A stretch of DNA of 21,236 nt from assembly GCA_030849075.1 (NCBI GenBank), contig JASAOO010003088.1:1-21236 (forward strand). Direction: 5' to 3'. A program made the translations under genes and the position numbers. The notes beneath the pieces were generated by a model, which was given only the letters and a program-made list of their open reading frames with translations, was not told the origin of the DNA and made no database searches. The stretch comes from Zelonia costaricensis (lineage: Eukaryota > Euglenozoa > Kinetoplastea > Trypanosomatida > Trypanosomatidae). Below, one piece after another: positions 7,266 through 15,704 of this stretch. Positions within the stretch are counted from its first letter, which is position 1, and every line of letters starts with the position of its first letter.

Positions 7266-10200
7266 TCAGAACCATGCCGAGTGGCGCGGGGCGACGCTGC
7301 TCTCGCTGCTGACCGAGCTGCCCCGCTCGTCCTCTCCTGACCGCCCCGACGAAACCGTGTGCAGGCTCTTGCACTGACTGCTGCTGCCCCGGCTGTCCGT
7401 GTCGCTGTCACTGCCGCCGCCGCCGCTCGGAGCGTCGTCCGGCGAGGGAGGGGTGGAGGACGCGTCACGCGGCATGACGACAACACGCGGCGGGGCCACG
7501 GGTGGCCGCTCCAGCGGCAGGACCGCTCGACGCCCTCGTGAGGAGGGCGGGCTGACGGCGGCGCTCTTCTCAACGTCAGCGACTGGTGCGCGCATCAGCT
7601 GCCCTGCTGCGTTGATCTCGTGCACGTGCGCACGCGGCGGGGAGGGGGAGACCAAGGGGCCTGGGGCCCGTCGATGCCGTGGCGGCCCAAGCACTCCTCC
7701 AGCACCTTGTTCCCCGCTGCTGCTGCTCCTCCGGGGGGACAACGGGAGGAGGCTCGAGTGAAAGCTGTCAGCTCCGTCCGCCGACTCCACTTCGGCGTCC
7801 ACGCCCGCCAACCGCGCGCTGGCGCGGCCGGCCCCCGCAAAAGGCGGCGAGGCAGGGCCGGTGGTCGGCGCACCGTCGCTTCCAGCGCCGTCGCCCACAA
7901 AGACGGTGGTGGTGCTCCGCACGCGGCGTGCGCCGCCATGTGCCACCGCGTGAACCGGCGCGCTGGGCTCCGGTGACACCGGCGCACTGTCGTGCACCTT
8001 TCCGCTGTCGGGGCGTAGGGGGCTGCGCACCTGCAGCGGCGCCGGCGGGGTTAGCGGAGAGCGACAGGTGGTGCTGCTGGTGATGTGACCGGGCGGTGCA
8101 CGGAGTGGCACGACGCTTGCCGTCGCCGCGTCGCTATCGTGCGGTCTGCTCGACCGGCCGACCGGCACAGCGAAGCGGCCCCCAGCGGAGGCGGCCGGTG
8201 GACTGCTGCTGCGCGGCTCGCGAGGCGAGTCTGCCGCACCCGCGTGCAGCGCACGTCCAGTGGCGCCGTGGGGTGGGTTGCGAGGGGCCGACGACACGTC
8301 GGAGCTCAAACTGCTGCTGCGACTGGGCGCACGGCTCGGGAAGTCGCGCTCGGCCGCCGCTGCAGACTCACTTCGCCCTCGCACGGCGAAGCGCTGCGAC
8401 GGCGTGGCGCTGTTGGTGCGCGTGGTGCTGGCGGTGGTGTGCGGTGCTGCCGAGGCGGAGACAGTGACGGACGTCGTCGGCGGATCGAGCGCGAGCCCTG
8501 GCGACCCGGGAGCCGTCGAGCTCTTGGGCGGCGGGGGCGTGGAGGAGGGGTGCGGCGGCCACGCGGCGACCGCTGCTGCCGCGGGGCCCGCGGGGTGGTC
8601 GGTGGGCGGCTTGAGGTGGGATTCATCCCCGCCCTCGGACGGCATGACCGGCGGCACCACAAAGCGCGACAACGTCGGCGGCCCGTGCGCCGCAGCGGCG
8701 CTGTACTCCAATGCTCCTAGGGGTGTCACGTCTGGCGAGAATGTCAGTGCCTCTGAAGTGTTCCACGAGGTTGCCGAAGTGGAGCGCGCAGCGCGGCCGA
8801 GGACGACGACGGGCACGTAGTCGGACCCCGTTGCGTCGCTACGAAGCGAGGAGTGCGAGGTGCGCCGCCGTCCCCCCCGCAGTGCCGCCGGGCCGCTCCA
8901 CGACTTGACGCTCGTCGTCGCGTCGCGCCACGCGTGCGGCGTGAGGTGCGCGGGCCGCAATAGCTGCCGGCGCGGCTGCTGCCGGTGCGCCGGTGGATGG
9001 CGCAGCCCCAGCGCCGACACGCTGCCGCTCTCCCCAGGCAGCGCGTAGTGGCTTGTCAGCGAAGAGGAGCGCGCGCCCGGGCTGGACACACGCGACGGCG
9101 AGCCGTCCACCACGCGCTTCGTGACTGTCCCAGCTCCGTCCTCCTGTAGCACGATCATCGTCTCCACCGCCGCCATCTCCTCTACGTCGTGCAGCGTCGC
9201 GTCCACTTCGGGGTCGGCGTACTCGGTCGTGAAGAAGGGCCGGCGGAGCGGCGCCACGGCGCTGGCGGCAGGCGGGGGCAGCGGCAGTCGCGGATGGCGG
9301 CTGTGCAAGCCGCTCGTGGGCGAGGTGAGCTGCGACGCGGCGCGGGAGGCAGGCACGCTGCTCGCGGAGAGCCGCCGTCGCAGCTGCAGCCGCGTCGTCT
9401 CGAGGGCGCCGCAGTAGTTCCGCAGCCGCCGCACCGTGTGGCTCGTGTACGCCGCCGCGGTGTGCAGCTCAATCACAGCCGTCCGATCCGACGACAGCTG
9501 CGAGCCGGCGCCGCCGTCGGTGGCGGAGGCCAGCAGCACATCCTCCGCCTCCTCCGCAGCGGGCGAGAGGATGCTGGCCGTCTGCACCTGCTTGTTGTGC
9601 GTCGAGGGTCGACTGAGAAGGCTGGGGGACCCGCTGGGGCTGCGCTGCTGCTGCGGCTGCTCGTGCGGCGCGACGCGTGCGAGAGACGGGAACGGAAGTG
9701 GCGGCGAGGAGAGGGCGGCCATGGTGCCCAGTGAGCGGCGGCTGTCGAGGCTGCGATGACTGCGCACAGTCGACACCATCGGCGTCGCTGCCGTCGTCGT
9801 CATCACGTGCCGCCGATCCGCTTGCCGCGCGCTGCGAAGCCGCTCCGTGCTGAGCTCGTTCGGCATCAGGGAGCGCAGCGCCGCCTGCAGTGGCGTCACG
9901 CTCTCGGTCTGCGCAGCTGCGTCAACGTGCGTGTGCGCCACAGCGCGCAGCGAGTCTGCCGCCGCGGCGGTGGGGCTCGCGGCGCCGGCTACGTCAACGG
10001 CGCCTTCAGTATCAAGTGAGTCACGCACCGGAGGAGGGGAGGCCGCCGCCGCACCGCTGCGCGACTGCGCACCAACCTCCACTCGCCGCGCGGGCTCCGT
10101 CGCACCCGCGAGGGAGGGGCGCGCCGTCATCGCCAGCCCGCCGCCACCGTGAGGCGCCGGTGCGGCAGAGGACGAGGAGGTGGAGGCGGACGCGGCCACG

Positions 10201-11921
10201 TCCGATGCGGAGCGGCCCACGCCCAGCGAAACACGCGGCCGCCGCTTCACAAACACCGTCGTCTGCGATGTGGCTGCTGCTTGATGCGGCCGTGGCGAGC
10301 TGCTCCTCCGCCTGCTGCTGCCGCTGCGGTGGCGCAGGTGGGGACTGTGGTGGTGTGGTGGGGCCGCTACGACGGGAGCCTCCTGCGGGTCCAGCTCCCG
10401 GTACGGGTCCCAGCTGTGCGTCTGCCACCAGAGCTGCGCGTTTTCGCGCTCCAACCGGTGTGCCTTTGCGAGCAGGTAGTCGATGGTGTGCCGGAGCACC
10501 AGCGGGTGCCCCGCGTCCTGCACCGCCGCCGTCGCTGGCGCCACAGCCCACGCGCGCGGCTTCCGCTGCGACGATGTTGTGAGAGGGGACACGATGCGGT
10601 GTGCATGCCCCGGCGCTGCGCTCCGCCCGGGTCTCCTCTCGTCGGCGACAGGGCCGCGCGCTGGGGCAGCGCGCTCGCCGTCTGCGCTGTCACTGCGACT
10701 GAGGCCCGAGGCCAGGAGACTGCGCATTCGGCTTGAGTGCGACGGCTGCTGCCGCGGCGGCGAGTGGCTGGCGGAGCTCACGGCATCCTTATGCGACGGT
10801 GGTGATGAAGATGGTGGCGTGCCCACGGCTGGGTCCGAGACGGCGGATGTGTGCGAGAGGTGCGTCCGCTCAGCAGGGCGATCTGCAAGACTTGACGCTT
10901 GAGCCACCTTGTGCTGCGCCCTTGCACTCGCAACGTGGTGGGCAGAGGGCGACGACGACGCGGAGGAGGAGGAGAGGGAGGCAGCTTGCGAGCGCGCCGG
11001 CTGGCCAACAAACCTGTTGGCATCGCGGCGATACTCCACGGCGCTGGGGCTGCTCCGACTGCCGCTGCCGCAGCTCTCGTAGTCTGTGGTGGGCTCACTG
11101 CCGCTGCTGTGCGAGGGCACCGCGCGATAACGCCGGGTCGGCGCCGTTGTTGCCGCTGGAGGTGCGTCTGGACCCTTCGATGGGTGCGGTAGGACGTGCG
11201 CTGCAGCGCGCCGCTGCACCAGAACATATTGCGCCGGCGGAGGCGCTGCTGCTGCTGTTGCTGTTGCTGTTGTTGTTGCTGCAGTATAGCTGACTGTATC
11301 GTTGCGCGTGGCACTGGACGCCACATCGAGCAACGGACCGACAGCGCGATCGGGTAGGTTGTCTCTGTTGCCCCCCTGGGTGCCAGGTCGGACGCGGTCG
11401 CGGAGACCTTCACTCGAAACTGATGAGGTTGGGGGCCTGCGCTGCTGCTGCTGCTGCGGCGGCGGAGGTACAACAAGTGGGTGCACTGCCTCACGAGCGG
11501 CAGCGGGCGCGTTTGGCGCAGATGCCGGTGGTGACGCAGGCTTCTCCAGTTGGCGGGTGAAGTGCTGCAGCAGTGCCGGTATGCCGTCGCAAAGAGAGGT
11601 GCCGTCGTAGAAGGGCTGCGGGAGCGCGGCGGCGTGCGGCGGGCGCATTCGCGTCGTGCTTTCCGACGCGGAGCTCAGCGTGGATGCATGCGCGGAGTAG
11701 AAGGGGATGGGGGAGCAGCTGAGGTGGGGGGAGGCGGCGGCTGCGGTGCCGGCCGTGTTGCCTCGTGAGCCGTAGATGCCGTCGTCGCTGCCGTTACTGT
11801 GCCAGAGCCTGCCAGTGGGGCGCGGTTGCCTGTGGCTGGCGTCGCTCGCATCGTCCTCCCCGAGCGCCGCGCGACCGCTCTGCGTGTGTTGGCTGTGCAG
11901 CGGCCTGTGGCGACGCATCAT
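7266..11921 (-). CDS. Large disordered Ser/Pro/Ala-rich hypothetical protein
   Basis: A 1551-residue protein I do not recognise. The start is firm within the frame: an in-frame TGA lies directly before the ATG-ATG pair at 11921. Most of it is low-complexity Ser, Pro, Ala, Arg and His with many SP/TP sites, so disorder and heavy phosphorylation are likely. There is no signal peptide or membrane segment. Short ordered-looking islands stand out: 103-126 (PFYDGTSLCDGIPALLQHF), 474-510 (LVLRHTIDYLLAKAHRLERE, then NAQLWWQ), 814-850 (a basic helix with YTSHTVRRLRNYCGALETT) and 896-937 (FFTTEYADPEVDATLHDVEE and onward). They have helical or amphipathic character and could be binding segments. A short polyglutamine run lies at 156-160, and a CAG-type repeat elsewhere is read as Thr/Ala (about 213-226). 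It could be a cytoskeletal or flagellar scaffold, but nothing in the sequence proves this. Confidence 0.75.
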   Translation of the reverse strand: MMRRHRPLHSQHTQSGRAALGEDDASDASHRQPRPTGRLWHSNGSDDGIYGSRGNTAGTAAAASPHLSCSPIPFYSAHASTLSSASESTTRMRPPHAAALPQPFYDGTSLCDGIPALLQHFTRQLEKPASPPASAPNAPAAAREAVHPLVVPPPPQQQQQRRPPTSSVSSEGLRDRVRPGTQGGNRDNLPDRAVGPLLDVASSATRNDTVSYTAATTTATATAAAAPPPAQYVLVQRRAAAHVLPHPSKGPDAPPAATTAPTRRYRAVPSHSSGSEPTTDYESCGSGSRSSPSAVEYRRDANRFVGQPARSQAASLSSSSASSSPSAHHVASARAQHKVAQASSLADRPAERTHLSHTSAVSDPAVGTPPSSSPPSHKDAVSSASHSPPRQQPSHSSRMRSLLASGLSRSDSADGERAAPARGPVADERRPGRSAAPGHAHRIVSPLTTSSQRKPRAWAVAPATAAVQDAGHPLVLRHTIDYLLAKAHRLERENAQLWWQTHSWDPYRELDPQEAPVVAAPPHHHSPHLRHRSGSSRRRSSSPRPHQAAATSQTTVFVKRRPRVSLGVGRSASDVAASASTSSSSAAPAPHGGGGLAMTARPSLAGATEPARRVEVGAQSRSGAAAASPPPVRDSLDTEGAVDVAGAASPTAAAADSLRAVAHTHVDAAAQTESVTPLQAALRSLMPNELSTERLRSARQADRRHVMTTTAATPMVSTVRSHRSLDSRRSLGTMAALSSPPLPFPSLARVAPHEQPQQQRSPSGSPSLLSRPSTHNKQVQTASILSPAAEEAEDVLLASATDGGAGSQLSSDRTAVIELHTAAAYTSHTVRRLRNYCGALETTRLQLRRRLSASSVPASRAASQLTSPTSGLHSRHPRLPLPPPAASAVAPLRRPFFTTEYADPEVDATLHDVEEMAAVETMIVLQEDGAGTVTKRVVDGSPSRVSSPGARSSSLTSHYALPGESGSVSALGLRHPPAHRQQPRRQLLRPAHLTPHAWRDATTSVKSWSGPAALRGGRRRTSHSSLRSDATGSDYVPVVVLGRAARSTSATSWNTSEALTFSPDVTPLGALEYSAAAAHGPPTLSRFVVPPVMPSEGGDESHLKPPTDHPAGPAAAAVAAWPPHPSSTPPPPKSSTAPGSPGLALDPPTTSVTVSASAAPHTTASTTRTNSATPSQRFAVRGRSESAAAAERDFPSRAPSRSSSLSSDVSSAPRNPPHGATGRALHAGAADSPREPRSSSPPAASAGGRFAVPVGRSSRPHDSDAATASVVPLRAPPGHITSSTTCRSPLTPPAPLQVRSPLRPDSGKVHDSAPVSPEPSAPVHAVAHGGARRVRSTTTVFVGDGAGSDGAPTTGPASPPFAGAGRASARLAGVDAEVESADGADSFHSSLLPLSPRRSSSSGEQGAGGVLGPPRHRRAPGPLVSPSPPRAHVHEINAAGQLMRAPVADVEKSAAVSPPSSRGRRAVLPLERPPVAPPRVVVMPRDASSTPPSPDDAPSGGGGSDSDTDSRGSSSQCKSLHTVSSGRSGEDERGSSVSSESSVAPRHSAWF
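11239..11282 (-). repeat. CTG/TTG-type trinucleotide repeat inside the 1551-residue gene
   Basis: The plus strand shows an imperfect run of GCTGCTGCTGTTGCTGTTG type. In the coding frame it is read as a Thr/Ala stretch (about residues 213-226), not as glutamine, which would be encoded in another frame. A separate CTG run near 11441-11457 encodes the short polyglutamine. Confidence 0.8.
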
Positions 11922-11944
11922 TCACAGGGTAGATGAGGGTTGAT

Positions 11945-11970
11945 GGCGGGGGGAGGGGGGGGGGGGCAGG
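11945..11970 (-). promoter_or_regulatory. Poly-C-rich tract just upstream of the 1551-residue gene
   Basis: On the sense strand a C-rich tract (including 12 consecutive C) lies 24 nt before the ATG. No AG follows it before the start codon; the next AG is inside codon 6 (11905-11906). It is therefore probably within the 5' UTR rather than the functional splice tract. Confidence 0.4.
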
Positions 11971-12138
11971 TTGCTGACGCGAATTCACGTTTCCCCTCAT
12001 TGAAGAAGGCTCAAGGCGCGGGGAGACGAAAGTGGTGCTGAGAGCTTGCGTGCGTGTCGGCCGCTGCGAACGCGAGGGACGCCAGGTCACACACACACAG
12101 CCAGCACACAGGCAGCTTCACGTAGCACCGGCTACTAT

Positions 12139-12166
12139 CTACAAAACAAGAATAAACAGAAAAGCG
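12139..12166 (-). promoter_or_regulatory. Best trans-splice acceptor for the 1551-residue gene
   Basis: The minus strand has a T-rich, AG-free run (CTTTTCTGTTTATTCTTG and onward, 12141-12165) ending in TTTTGTAG, with the AG at 12139-12140. This is the strongest tract upstream of the gene and would give a 5' UTR of about 217 nt. That UTR holds one upstream ATG, at 12000. Confidence 0.55.
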
Positions 12167-13130
12167 ATTTGACACGTCTAGGGGGATTCTAGCAGAGGAA
12201 GATAAACGCACACGTGCCGGTCCTTTGTGTCCGGCGCTCTCGCTGTGGTGCGCAAGGCGCTCGAGCAGGCAGCTGCCGTAGACGGAAGGCCCTCGCCAAG
12301 GCCGTGATGGGGCGTTGAAGGTTGCGACAGTAGGGGACGGAGAAGACGGGGCGGGAAAAGGTGAGTGGCGCCGTGTCCACCCTCGTGGTCGCCGCGCAAC
12401 GGGCAACTCAGGAAAAGAGTAAAGGAGACCTATGGGGTGGGCTGAAGGGGGATGGGTGGGGAGGGAAGGATGACGGCGGAAGGACCAAGAAGAGTGACGT
12501 GGAGAAGGTTCAGCGAGCCTCTGGCAGCAACGCACCAGCGCGGGCAGCTGACGAGGGGTGGGCCGGCGGGGCGAGAAGGTCGCGTTCTATCTGATGCATC
12601 AGGGTGTGAGAACGGCGAAGGGAACACTGTCGCGTCTTCGAAGGCGCACTCGCGTGTGTGGCTGGTTGCTCGTTTGCAGTGAATTGAGGGTGGGTGGGGT
12701 GCGTGCTGGTGGTCGATGTGTGTGCAGTTGGAGGGCGGGCGGGGAGGGGGGGGGGGAATGCAGTGAACGGGCGCGGTGCTTCGTGCCGTGTCGCACGATT
12801 CCGGGCCGGACGGCACCGCCGCCCTTCGTCGTCATCAACCCGGCGGCACGAAACAAAACAAAAAAGAGAGCGACGCGGGGCTGACTTCCCCCCAAAACGG
12901 CGGCGGCCGATGGCGACGATGTTGGCAGCAGGACAAACATCGACGGAGGTGAAAGGCGAGGAGCGCACGCCCAGCACACGAAAAGGGAAAACGGCGACGT
13001 GCCGTGGTGCAGGCCGATACGCCGCCTCTCGCGTCCGCCGTCGGCTGTCGCGCGGCGGGTTGCCGCCACACACCGCCACCGTCCAGAGCCCACCCTGTGC
13101 TAATCCCGTGCGCGGGAGGGGGAGGGAGCC

Positions 13131-15704
13131 TCACACGTAGTCGTGGTACAGCATCTCGTAGTAGCCCGGCATCGCGCCATGGCAGGGCAGGCCGCGGCCC
13201 CACCGCCGGAGGCATACGTTTATAGACACCGTTGAGATCATGTTGCCGCGGAAGACACCCGTGTTGCACAGCATGAAGTAGTCGAACGCCATGGCAAGCG
13301 CCTCCTGCTCCGCGATGGGATAAAGCAGCGTCACGAACTCCGCCGTTGTGAGCGGCAGCGTTCTGTTCTTGAAGACCGCGCCGTGCAGCCGCTGGTGCTC
13401 GCGCATCAGGTCTTGAGGCGAGCGCTGATCGTAGGCGGCGACGAAGCGGGCGCGACCTCCGCCGGGGCGGCCCGACCCCTTGAGCGATCCGAAGCGATGC
13501 CGCATTGCTGCCTCCATCTCCTCCGCGACGGGGCCCGCTTGCTCGTCGTAGGCGACGAAGCCGCGCACCACACTCGCCGTCGTAGGCGTTGGCGTCTCGC
13601 GACTCTGTCGGGACCCCGGCCGGGGCCGCTCCTGCACAAGCGCGGAGTACGCGTCGTACAGGTGCATCAGCGCGCCCACATCCCAGTGGCAGTCGTTGGC
13701 AAGGCGTGCGACCGTCGTGTGCGCGGCCGCCGTGTGCTCGATCCCGACGCCGTCGAAGCGGTAGCGGCCCGCCGTTAACGAGAAGATGGTGCCGTCGATG
13801 TGCTCCGCCTCTCTGCGGCACGTCAGCTCGCGGCGTCGGACGTGCAGCCCCACAACGCGGTGCAGGTGCCGCGGCTGCAGCGCGTTCATGGACGTGCGTT
13901 GCGTATGCCCCGCGCTTGGCCAGTCAAGCCCGTCGGCCCACCCACGGTAGAAGCGTCCCAGCTCCGTCGTCATCGTCGCCGAGGGCCGCAGGAGCCCCAG
14001 TAGCCGCGTCATCTCGGCCAGCCCAGGCCTCAGGTAGAACGCGGTGATGCTCGATATGACAACAACGTGCGGCGGCGGAGGCTGCGCGGCTGCACCCGCG
14101 CTACTGCCACCCCCGTAGCGGCGCACGAGCAACGCCGCCGACTGACGCAGCCGCTCCCACCGCGTGCCGGCGCTGGGCTGCTTAGCAGCGCCATCCACGT
14201 CGTCGCACGAGTCGACGGCCGGCGCCGCCGACGCGCGAGTCTCCTGGAACAGCAGGCGAGGCGACATCCGCGGTTGCGGCACACCAGCCGAGAACCACTC
14301 GTCTGCGTCGAATAGGGTCGTGGCATCGTCGTCGTTGGGTGAGACCGGCAGCACGCCCCACACGCGCTGGTGCGCGATCAGCGGCGAGTTCTTGTCGAGG
14401 GACGGATCGACGACGGCAGCCGCGAAGCTGACACGCTTCATACGCAGCGCACCGTCGCGGCGCGCAAGCCGCAGCAGCGTGGGCCGCACCTCGGCATACG
14501 TGGCAGCGCAGTAGCGCCCGTCACGGCGCAGTGTGTTCCAGCCGTACACCAGCTCTGAGCTGACCTTGAGCGCTTCCAGGTTCATCACCGGCACGAAGGG
14601 TGGCAGGACGAAGGTGCGGTTTGTCCTTCGGGCCAGCGCAATACCATTCAGTATCTCCCCCAGCTGATTGTGGTGACGGCCGAAGCGGCCAATGTGCACG
14701 GTGAGGAAGCGGGCGGGGCAGCTCAGGCGGACGGCCTCGGCGCCGCTGAAGTGGAGCTGAAGCTCGTCGAGGTCCTCCGTGGCGTTTACCAGCGTTGGCC
14801 CGTCGACGTCGCGGTCGGCCTCGTCGTTGCGTACCGGCGCCGTCGCGAAGAACGGCAGCGCCGTGCTGTGGTGGTCCCTTTGGGCGACTGACGAGGTCGC
14901 GCCGAGGGGCGCGGCCGGCTGCGGCCACACGGGGAAGCGCTCAAGGTGCACATCCACGCCGCCCACCGCGGTAGCGGACCGCCGCAGCTCTACCACGCTG
15001 CTGCGGCAACCGTTCACTGCGGTCGGCGCGTCGCCGGTGCTGGCTGACAGCGTCTGCAGCCGCACCCGCAGCGTCGCACAGCTCGCGTTGTGCGTCGCCG
15101 TGGTGACGGCGCGAGGCGGCTGCAGCAGCCCGAGATTGTAAAGTCGCACCACGCAGTCGCGCTCCGTTGCAAGCGGCACCGCCGCACCGCTTGCCACCGC
15201 CTGCGCGTCCTCATGCGACTCCACGCACACGAGCTGCTCTGTCAGGCGCGCCTGCGCCGCCGCGCCGGTGGCTGCGGGAGCGGCGGAAGGCGGCACGAAG
15301 AAGACGTGGCCCTCGACACACACGCCACACACCGGGGCCGCGCGAGTGAGGCGGAGCTGTGGCGCGGCGGCCTCGGCTTCCATGAACAGCGGCGCGCCTT
15401 GGGAGGGCCCCCACACGGCGAGTGCGATCGCGTAGCTGAGCCCTGACGCGTGCAGGAGGAAGTAGATCAGCGCGAAGAGCACCAGCAGCACCGTGAGGAG
15501 GGCAGCCACAGCGACGGCACGAGAGCGGTGCCCGCGCGGGTGCAGGAAGCGACGCACCACAGCGCGCATGCATCGCATGCGGCGGCGCTCGGCGGCGTCG
15601 TAGGTGGCATGCCCAGGGTACTCAGCGGACGAACGAGTGGCCTGAGCTGCGCCGCCCCGCCGCGGCTGCTGATGGGAGGGAGCTGCGCGCGCTATCGAGT
15701 TCAT
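13131..15704 (-). CDS. Type II membrane glycosyltransferase, protein O-fucosyltransferase-like
   Basis: An 857-residue predicted Golgi/ER enzyme. A single membrane helix at about 62-85 (AVAVAALLTVLLVLFALIYF) follows a basic cytoplasmic tail, a type II layout. Three blocks match the O-fucosyltransferase (GDP-fucose) superfamily: 339-370, GRFGRHHNQLGEILNGIALA then TNRTFVLPPF; 621-626, HVRRRE, in place of the usual HxRRxD type nucleotide-sugar motif; and 818-834, FRGNMISTVSINVCLRR, like the family's C-terminal FIGNxxSSFS block. Several Asn glycosylation sites (N206, N307, N362, N780) fit a lumenal location. Cys- and low-complexity-rich inserts separate the blocks, making it about twice the size of animal POFUT1. 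The frame stays open for 337 more codons upstream, but that part is UTR: an excellent splice acceptor sits 21 nt before the ATG at 15704. Fucose as donor is inferred from the fold family only. Confidence 0.82.
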   Translation of the reverse strand: MNSIARAAPSHQQPRRGGAAQATRSSAEYPGHATYDAAERRRMRCMRAVVRRFLHPRGHRSRAVAVAALLTVLLVLFALIYFLLHASGLSYAIALAVWGPSQGAPLFMEAEAAAPQLRLTRAAPVCGVCVEGHVFFVPPSAAPAATGAAAQARLTEQLVCVESHEDAQAVASGAAVPLATERDCVVRLYNLGLLQPPRAVTTATHNASCATLRVRLQTLSASTGDAPTAVNGCRSSVVELRRSATAVGGVDVHLERFPVWPQPAAPLGATSSVAQRDHHSTALPFFATAPVRNDEADRDVDGPTLVNATEDLDELQLHFSGAEAVRLSCPARFLTVHIGRFGRHHNQLGEILNGIALARRTNRTFVLPPFVPVMNLEALKVSSELVYGWNTLRRDGRYCAATYAEVRPTLLRLARRDGALRMKRVSFAAAVVDPSLDKNSPLIAHQRVWGVLPVSPNDDDATTLFDADEWFSAGVPQPRMSPRLLFQETRASAAPAVDSCDDVDGAAKQPSAGTRWERLRQSAALLVRRYGGGSSAGAAAQPPPPHVVVISSITAFYLRPGLAEMTRLLGLLRPSATMTTELGRFYRGWADGLDWPSAGHTQRTSMNALQPRHLHRVVGLHVRRRELTCRREAEHIDGTIFSLTAGRYRFDGVGIEHTAAAHTTVARLANDCHWDVGALMHLYDAYSALVQERPRPGSRQSRETPTPTTASVVRGFVAYDEQAGPVAEEMEAAMRHRFGSLKGSGRPGGGRARFVAAYDQRSPQDLMREHQRLHGAVFKNRTLPLTTAEFVTLLYPIAEQEALAMAFDYFMLCNTGVFRGNMISTVSINVCLRRWGRGLPCHGAMPGYYEMLYHDYV

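Larger units (their letters stand above)
11922..13130. other. Intergenic region between the O-fucosyltransferase-like gene and the 1551-residue protein gene
   Basis: About 1.2 kb without a convincing gene. It contains the 3' UTR of the upstream glycosyltransferase, G homopolymers on the plus strand (11955-11966 and 12746-12756, poly-C in the sense strand), and a good splice-acceptor tract at 12139-12166. A sense-strand ATG at 12000 opens a 68-codon frame that overlaps the start of the next gene. Open frames of 100-190 codons on the minus strand are Ser/Pro/His/Arg-rich and overlap each other; I read them as chance. Confidence 0.6.

Noticed and set aside
10778..11494. Polyglutamine protein (238 codons, minus strand)
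   Set aside because: It is a shifted frame of the 1551-residue gene; the glutamine run is the out-of-frame reading of the CAG-type repeat.
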